This document shows, piece by piece, positions 43,614 through 46,491 of a stretch of DNA of 46,491 nt. The translations under genes were made by a program, and so were the position numbers. The stretch is from a bacterium (GTDB lineage: Bacteria > JAMCPX01): NCBI GenBank assembly GCA_021792615.1, contig JAJYUJ010000021.1, positions 1 through 46,491 on the forward strand. Reading direction: 5' to 3'. Below the pieces are notes generated by a model. That model made no database searches and was not told the origin of the DNA. It saw only the letters and a list, made by a program, of their open reading frames with translations. Numbering within the stretch: the stretch's first letter is position 1; each line of letters starts with the position of its first letter.

Positions 43614-44291
43614 TTATAAAATAAACCTGTATCCCACCATTAACTCAAAGCCGCCGACATCGATGTTCGTACCGAGGTCGCTGAAGTATGCCGTTTGGCT
43701 GACCGGTATCGAAATCTGCGCGGTAACCGCTCCGTTATACCCGGCCATAAAGTCGGCTCCTCCTACGATTTCCATTCCAACGCCGCTGCCGCCTGTGTTT
43801 GCGGAAGCACTATACCCGCTGCTGTACCCGCTGAAGGTGAATGTTGGATAATTGGCTACCATACCGATTCCCGCAAATGGAATGACTATATCCGCAGGAA
43901 TGGTAACGAGCGCATCCAGTTTGAATGCAACATCGTCGAAATAGGCGGTATCGGACGCTGTACCGACATAATTACCGTATGAGTCATACACATTGTAGGT
44001 CTGGGTTGCACTGGAAACACCTATATAATCCAGTTCTCCTGCTAAAGCGAAATAATTTCCGAAATTGACGCGCCCGTCTACTCCCAATCCTAACCCCGGG
44101 CTGAAATCTTTTAAACCGTTTGAGTTGCTGTTCGGGAAAAAACTGAAAAACTTCACCGCCACAGATCCATTGCCTTCCGGATTCCCGTTCCAGTATTGTG
44201 CCGAAGCCAGGGAAGGGAACATAAATCCCAAAGCCAGGATAAACACGGATATTGCGATGAGCTTTCTGAAAATAGTCTTTTATATGAGCAT
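43614..44291 (-). pseudogene. outer-membrane beta-barrel protein gene with in-frame stop at codon 4
   Basis: The ATG at 44291-44289 has a perfect AAGGAGG five bases ahead, but the fourth codon is TAA (44282-44280). The same frame then continues without break as KTIFRKLIAISVFILALGF and FPSLASA, a textbook signal peptide, and a beta-barrel protein ending VGYRFIL. The downstream frame from GTG 44246 gives 210 residues with only a shortened signal. Barrel-type stretches include SPGLGLGVDGRVNFGNYFALAGELDY and FDDVAFKLDALVTIPADIV. Either the gene is inactivated by a nonsense change, or translation restarts downstream, or the base is a sequencing error. The mature barrel sequence is otherwise intact. 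Confidence 0.65.
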
Positions 44292-44411
44292 TTTTCCTCC
44301 TTGTACTTTTCAATGTGGTTACGCATAATTCATCATAAAAACAGGGGGTCTGTCAACGGGAATTATGTGTTCACCGGGAATACGTGAAAAGCCTTTCCTT
44401 GTCGCATTTTT

Positions 44412-44470
44412 TAATGGGTGTTCGTCCGACCCAGCTTCACTGTGCGCCCGCCCGATGTTTACCGGGTGGT
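44412..44470. repeat. possible copy of intergenic repeat
   Basis: TTAATGGGTGTTCGTCCG near 44412 and GGGTGGTTCTTCACTT near 44463 match, in order and at similar spacing, AAATGGGTGTTCACCG and GCGTGGTTCTTCAATT at 20350-20402. The middle differs. It lies downstream of the adenosine-specific-kinase gene. Confidence 0.35.
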
Positions 44471-44477
44471 TCTTCAC

Positions 44478-44960
44478 TTATAATTTATACCCGATCTTTC
44501 TCAGAAATTCTTTTCTGGTGCTGCGGTCTGTGTCTGTTTCTATCCTTTTCGGAGGAAATCCGTCTATCACCCCTATAATCCCATTACCCTGCTGGGTTGC
44601 TGCGACGACAACTTCGACGGGGTTTGACGTGGCACAGTATATACTGCATATCTCGGGACAATTTTTGATTGGATTGAGAACGTTTATAGGATAGGCGTCC
44701 TTGAGCACCACGCAGAATATGTGTCCTGCGCCTATGTCCTGCAGGTTTTTTACGCATGTCCGTATCAGTTCGGGATCGTTGCCCTCTGTACGAATCAGGC
44801 ACGGGCCCGAGGCCTCGGTAAATGCCACACCGAACTTCGCGTGCGGTACTGTCGTTGCTATCACCTCATAGAGGTCTTCCGCAGTTTTGATAAAATGGGT
44901 CTGGCCGAGAATAATATTGCAGTCCGCCGGTACGCTAATCTTGACAACCTTTAAATCCAT
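44478..44960 (-). CDS. adenosine-specific kinase family (PF04008) protein
   Basis: A 160-residue protein resembling the small family named adenosine-specific kinase, known from archaea and various bacteria. Typical stretches are VPADCNIILGQTHFIKTAEDLYEVI, KFGVAFTEASGPCLIRTEGND and PEICSIYCATSNPVEVVVA, ending with QGNGIIGVIDGFPPK. Members were described as binding adenosine and phosphorylating it; the role in the cell is poorly known. The ATG at 44960 is preceded by GGAGGGA. It is transcribed alone on the minus strand, divergent from the aldo-keto reductase gene. Confidence 0.8.
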   Translation of the reverse strand: MDLKVVKISVPADCNIILGQTHFIKTAEDLYEVIATTVPHAKFGVAFTEASGPCLIRTEGNDPELIRTCVKNLQDIGAGHIFCVVLKDAYPINVLNPIKNCPEICSIYCATSNPVEVVVAATQQGNGIIGVIDGFPPKRIETDTDRSTRKEFLRKIGYKL

Positions 44961-45149
44961 AGTCCCTCCGTTTTGATACCTTTTTCGCGAATCCCTGCTG
45001 TTTTTCTGGTCTACCGGTTTTGTTACTATAGCTGTGAATAAAGATCAACCTAAGAGCCGGGACGGGCATCGGACGGACACACGGCCCCATGCATAAGCTT
45101 ACCGGCAGGTTGCCGGGAACAGCACATGGTATCATTGCATTTTTGGGGG

Positions 45150-45164
45150 ATTCTATTATAGAAT
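45150..45164. promoter_or_regulatory. 15-base perfect palindrome ahead of the aldo-keto reductase
   Basis: ATTCTAT-T-ATAGAAT lies 17 bases before the aldo-keto reductase ATG. It shares TTCYATTATAGAAT with the site at 22230-22243 that abuts the IclR-type regulator gene, so a common regulator is possible. Its place between promoter and gene would suit repression. Confidence 0.4.
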
Positions 45165-45181
45165 AAAGGCACGGGGTAATT

Positions 45182-46174
45182 ATGGAATCAGTCAGGATTA
45201 CCGGCACAAATATCAAGGTGTCAAGGATCGGCATCGGTACATGGGCCATAGGCGGATGGATGTGGGGCGGAACAGACGAGCGGACATCCATTAAAACCAT
45301 ACTGGCTGCACTCGAATCCGGCATTAACCTCATCGATACCGCGCCGATATACGGGTTCGGCCGTTCAGAGGAAATCGTCGGCAAAGCGCTTGCAGAGTAC
45401 AAAAAAAGAGACAAGGTGATCATTGCAACAAAAGCCGGGCTTGAATGGATCGATAACAGGGTGTGGCGTAACTCAAGCAGGTCGCGCATACTCAAAGAAA
45501 TCGATGATTCACTGAAACGCCTTGGAACGGACTACATAGATATCTACCAGATCCACTGGCCTGACACCGCTGTTCCGTTCGAAGAAACCGCAGAGATACT
45601 GCTGGAACTCTACCGGCAAGGCAGGATCAGGGCAATCGGTGTCAGCAATTACTCCCCGGAACAGATGGACGCGTTCAGAAAGACCGCCGTGCTCAATACC
45701 GCACAACCCCCGTACAACATATTCGAAAGGAACATAGAAAAGGACATTCTGCCGTACTGCATGAACAATCATATAACAACGCTTGCATACGGTGCCCTCT
45801 GCAGGGGCCTGCTCAGTAACAGGATGAGGCCGGATACAAGTTTTAAGGGGGATGACCTGCGCAAGGTCGACCCGAAGTTCAAACAGCCGCGCTACGGGCA
45901 ATACTTGAAGGCCGTTCAGGCGCTCGATGAGCTGGCAATGAAAAATTACGGGAAACGGGTCATACATCTCGCCGTACGGTGGATTCTCGATCAGGGTGCC
46001 GACATAGCACTCTGGGGTGCACGGAGACCGGAACAATTGGATCCGATCAAAGAAATCACCGGTTGGTCGATCAACGAGAATACGAAAAAGGCCATCGATA
46101 AAATCCTCAAGGACACGATCGAAGATCCTGTTGGCCCGGAATTCATGGCACCGCCCGTACGAAAGCGGGAATAG
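45182..46174 (+). CDS. aldo-keto reductase
   Basis: A 330-residue NAD(P)H-dependent oxidoreductase of the TIM-barrel AKR superfamily. The catalytic tetrad is Asp52 and Tyr57 (IDTAPIYG), Lys84 (ATKAG) and His125 (QIHWPD). GVSNYSPEQMD, the cofactor-side AYGALCRGLLS and the WGARRPEQL region are also present, giving a type like the YajO/YghZ-class or AKR11 enzymes. It would reduce an aldehyde or ketone in the cytoplasm. It stands alone with a palindrome in its leader. Confidence 0.92.
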   Translation: MESVRITGTNIKVSRIGIGTWAIGGWMWGGTDERTSIKTILAALESGINLIDTAPIYGFGRSEEIVGKALAEYKKRDKVIIATKAGLEWIDNRVWRNSSRSRILKEIDDSLKRLGTDYIDIYQIHWPDTAVPFEETAEILLELYRQGRIRAIGVSNYSPEQMDAFRKTAVLNTAQPPYNIFERNIEKDILPYCMNNHITTLAYGALCRGLLSNRMRPDTSFKGDDLRKVDPKFKQPRYGQYLKAVQALDELAMKNYGKRVIHLAVRWILDQGADIALWGARRPEQLDPIKEITGWSINENTKKAIDKILKDTIEDPVGPEFMAPPVRKRE

Positions 46175-46240
46175 CTTATCGCACTAAATCCCTCGCGGAA
46201 CTATGCACGGATATGGACATTCAAGTGTCCCGGTGCTGTG

Positions 46241-46491
46241 CTATAACGTTATAAACCACAAGCCGCACGACACTAAAATGATCGACGATATCTTTGTGAC
46301 GATGGAGGACCTGGTAATATCTTCTTTTATAATCCCGGGGAACCAGAGAGAAAGCATGAGTCCGAAGAGAAAAACAAACAGGGGGATGGTCCCTCCGAGG
46401 ACGGCGACCAGCGAGACAAGCCCCAGCGTTATCGCATAAAAATTGCTCACCCTGCCGGCGATATAAAGAAGTTCGTTGATATTCAGGATTG
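46241..46491 (-). CDS. membrane protein, C-terminal part (cut by window edge)
   Basis: The frame is open leftward from the window edge through ILNINELLYIAGRV to a TAG at 46241-46243, so this is the end of a longer gene. It has two hydrophobic segments, YAITLGLVSLVAVLGG with IPLFVFLFGLMLSLWF, and SIILVSCGLWFITL at the C-terminus. I do not recognise a family. A GTG at 46450 is only an internal start-like codon. It converges on the aldo-keto reductase gene, with the palindrome TATAACGTTATA at 46242-46253 overlapping its stop. Confidence 0.55.
   Translation of the reverse strand, partial: ILNINELLYIAGRVSNFYAITLGLVSLVAVLGGTIPLFVFLFGLMLSLWFPGIIKEDITRSSIVTKISSIILVSCGLWFITL

Noticed and set aside
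43984-44313. 109-codon frame at the start of the barrel gene as evidence of a frameshift
   Set aside because: It is Arg-rich and lacks a signal peptide; the signal and barrel are in one continuous frame, interrupted only by the TAA.

Overview
The window reads as a chromosomal segment of a Gram-negative bacterium. It encodes outer-membrane biogenesis parts (LptF, LptG, BamD), a TonB-dependent receptor, further signal-peptide-bearing beta-barrel proteins, a phosphate ABC system and a lipoate-dependent 2-oxo acid dehydrogenase. The gene mix and moderate base composition fit a lineage formerly grouped with the Deltaproteobacteria, but that placement is inference. No transposase, integrase, phage gene or CRISPR array is visible. 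Layout: (1) 1-9076 is an accessory biosynthetic island. A rightward arm carries two related radical SAM proteins (the first cut by the window edge), two catalytically complete ketosynthases, a hotdog thioesterase and a fused dehydratase-phosphopantetheinyl transferase. It meets head-on a leftward arm carrying an acyl carrier protein, two small hotdog proteins and an AMP-dependent acyl ligase. Together these are most of a type II fatty acid/polyketide-like line resembling aryl polyene loci in part, plus radical chemistry; no ketoreductase or malonyl transferase lies in the window. (2) 9167-14957 is a leftward block: a DEAD-box RNA helicase, then pstC-pstA-pstB-phoU-bamD with a candidate Pho box ahead of pstC and no pstS in the window. 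(3) 15063-22095 holds dcd, lptF and lptG, a globin-coupled GAF-GGDEF-EAL protein with a degenerate GGDEF motif, a lipid/DAG kinase-like enzyme and a VTT-family membrane protein. (4) 22244-32285 is an IclR regulator followed by an SCP2-like protein, E1 alpha, E1 beta, E2 and E3 of a 2-oxo acid (acetoin-type) dehydrogenase, its own LipB and LipA, a small membrane protein and a C45-like Ntn hydrolase. The operon can therefore make both the enzyme and its lipoyl cofactor. (5) 32286-34281 is a repeat-rich gene-free stretch, then serS and its cognate tRNA-Ser(GCU). (6) 34345-40419 is an envelope/secreted set: a GH5 glycosidase, a TonB-dependent receptor with an extra N-terminal domain, a barrel protein and an AttH/CrtC-like protein. 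(7) 40521-46491 holds a winged-helix/ATPase/STAS-like regulator bracketed by two near-identical operator-like sequences, a crotonase-family enzyme, a patatin, an outer-membrane protein gene with an apparent in-frame stop at codon 4, an adenosine-specific-kinase family protein, an aldo-keto reductase and a truncated membrane protein. Short dispersed intergenic repeats recur near gene ends at about 10.8, 20.3, 22.1, 32.3, 32.8 and possibly 44.4 kb. The strongest candidates for something undescribed are the radical SAM/ketosynthase island, with its two hotdog proteins that each carry a different half of the dehydratase dyad, and the self-contained regulator with twin operators near 41 kb.
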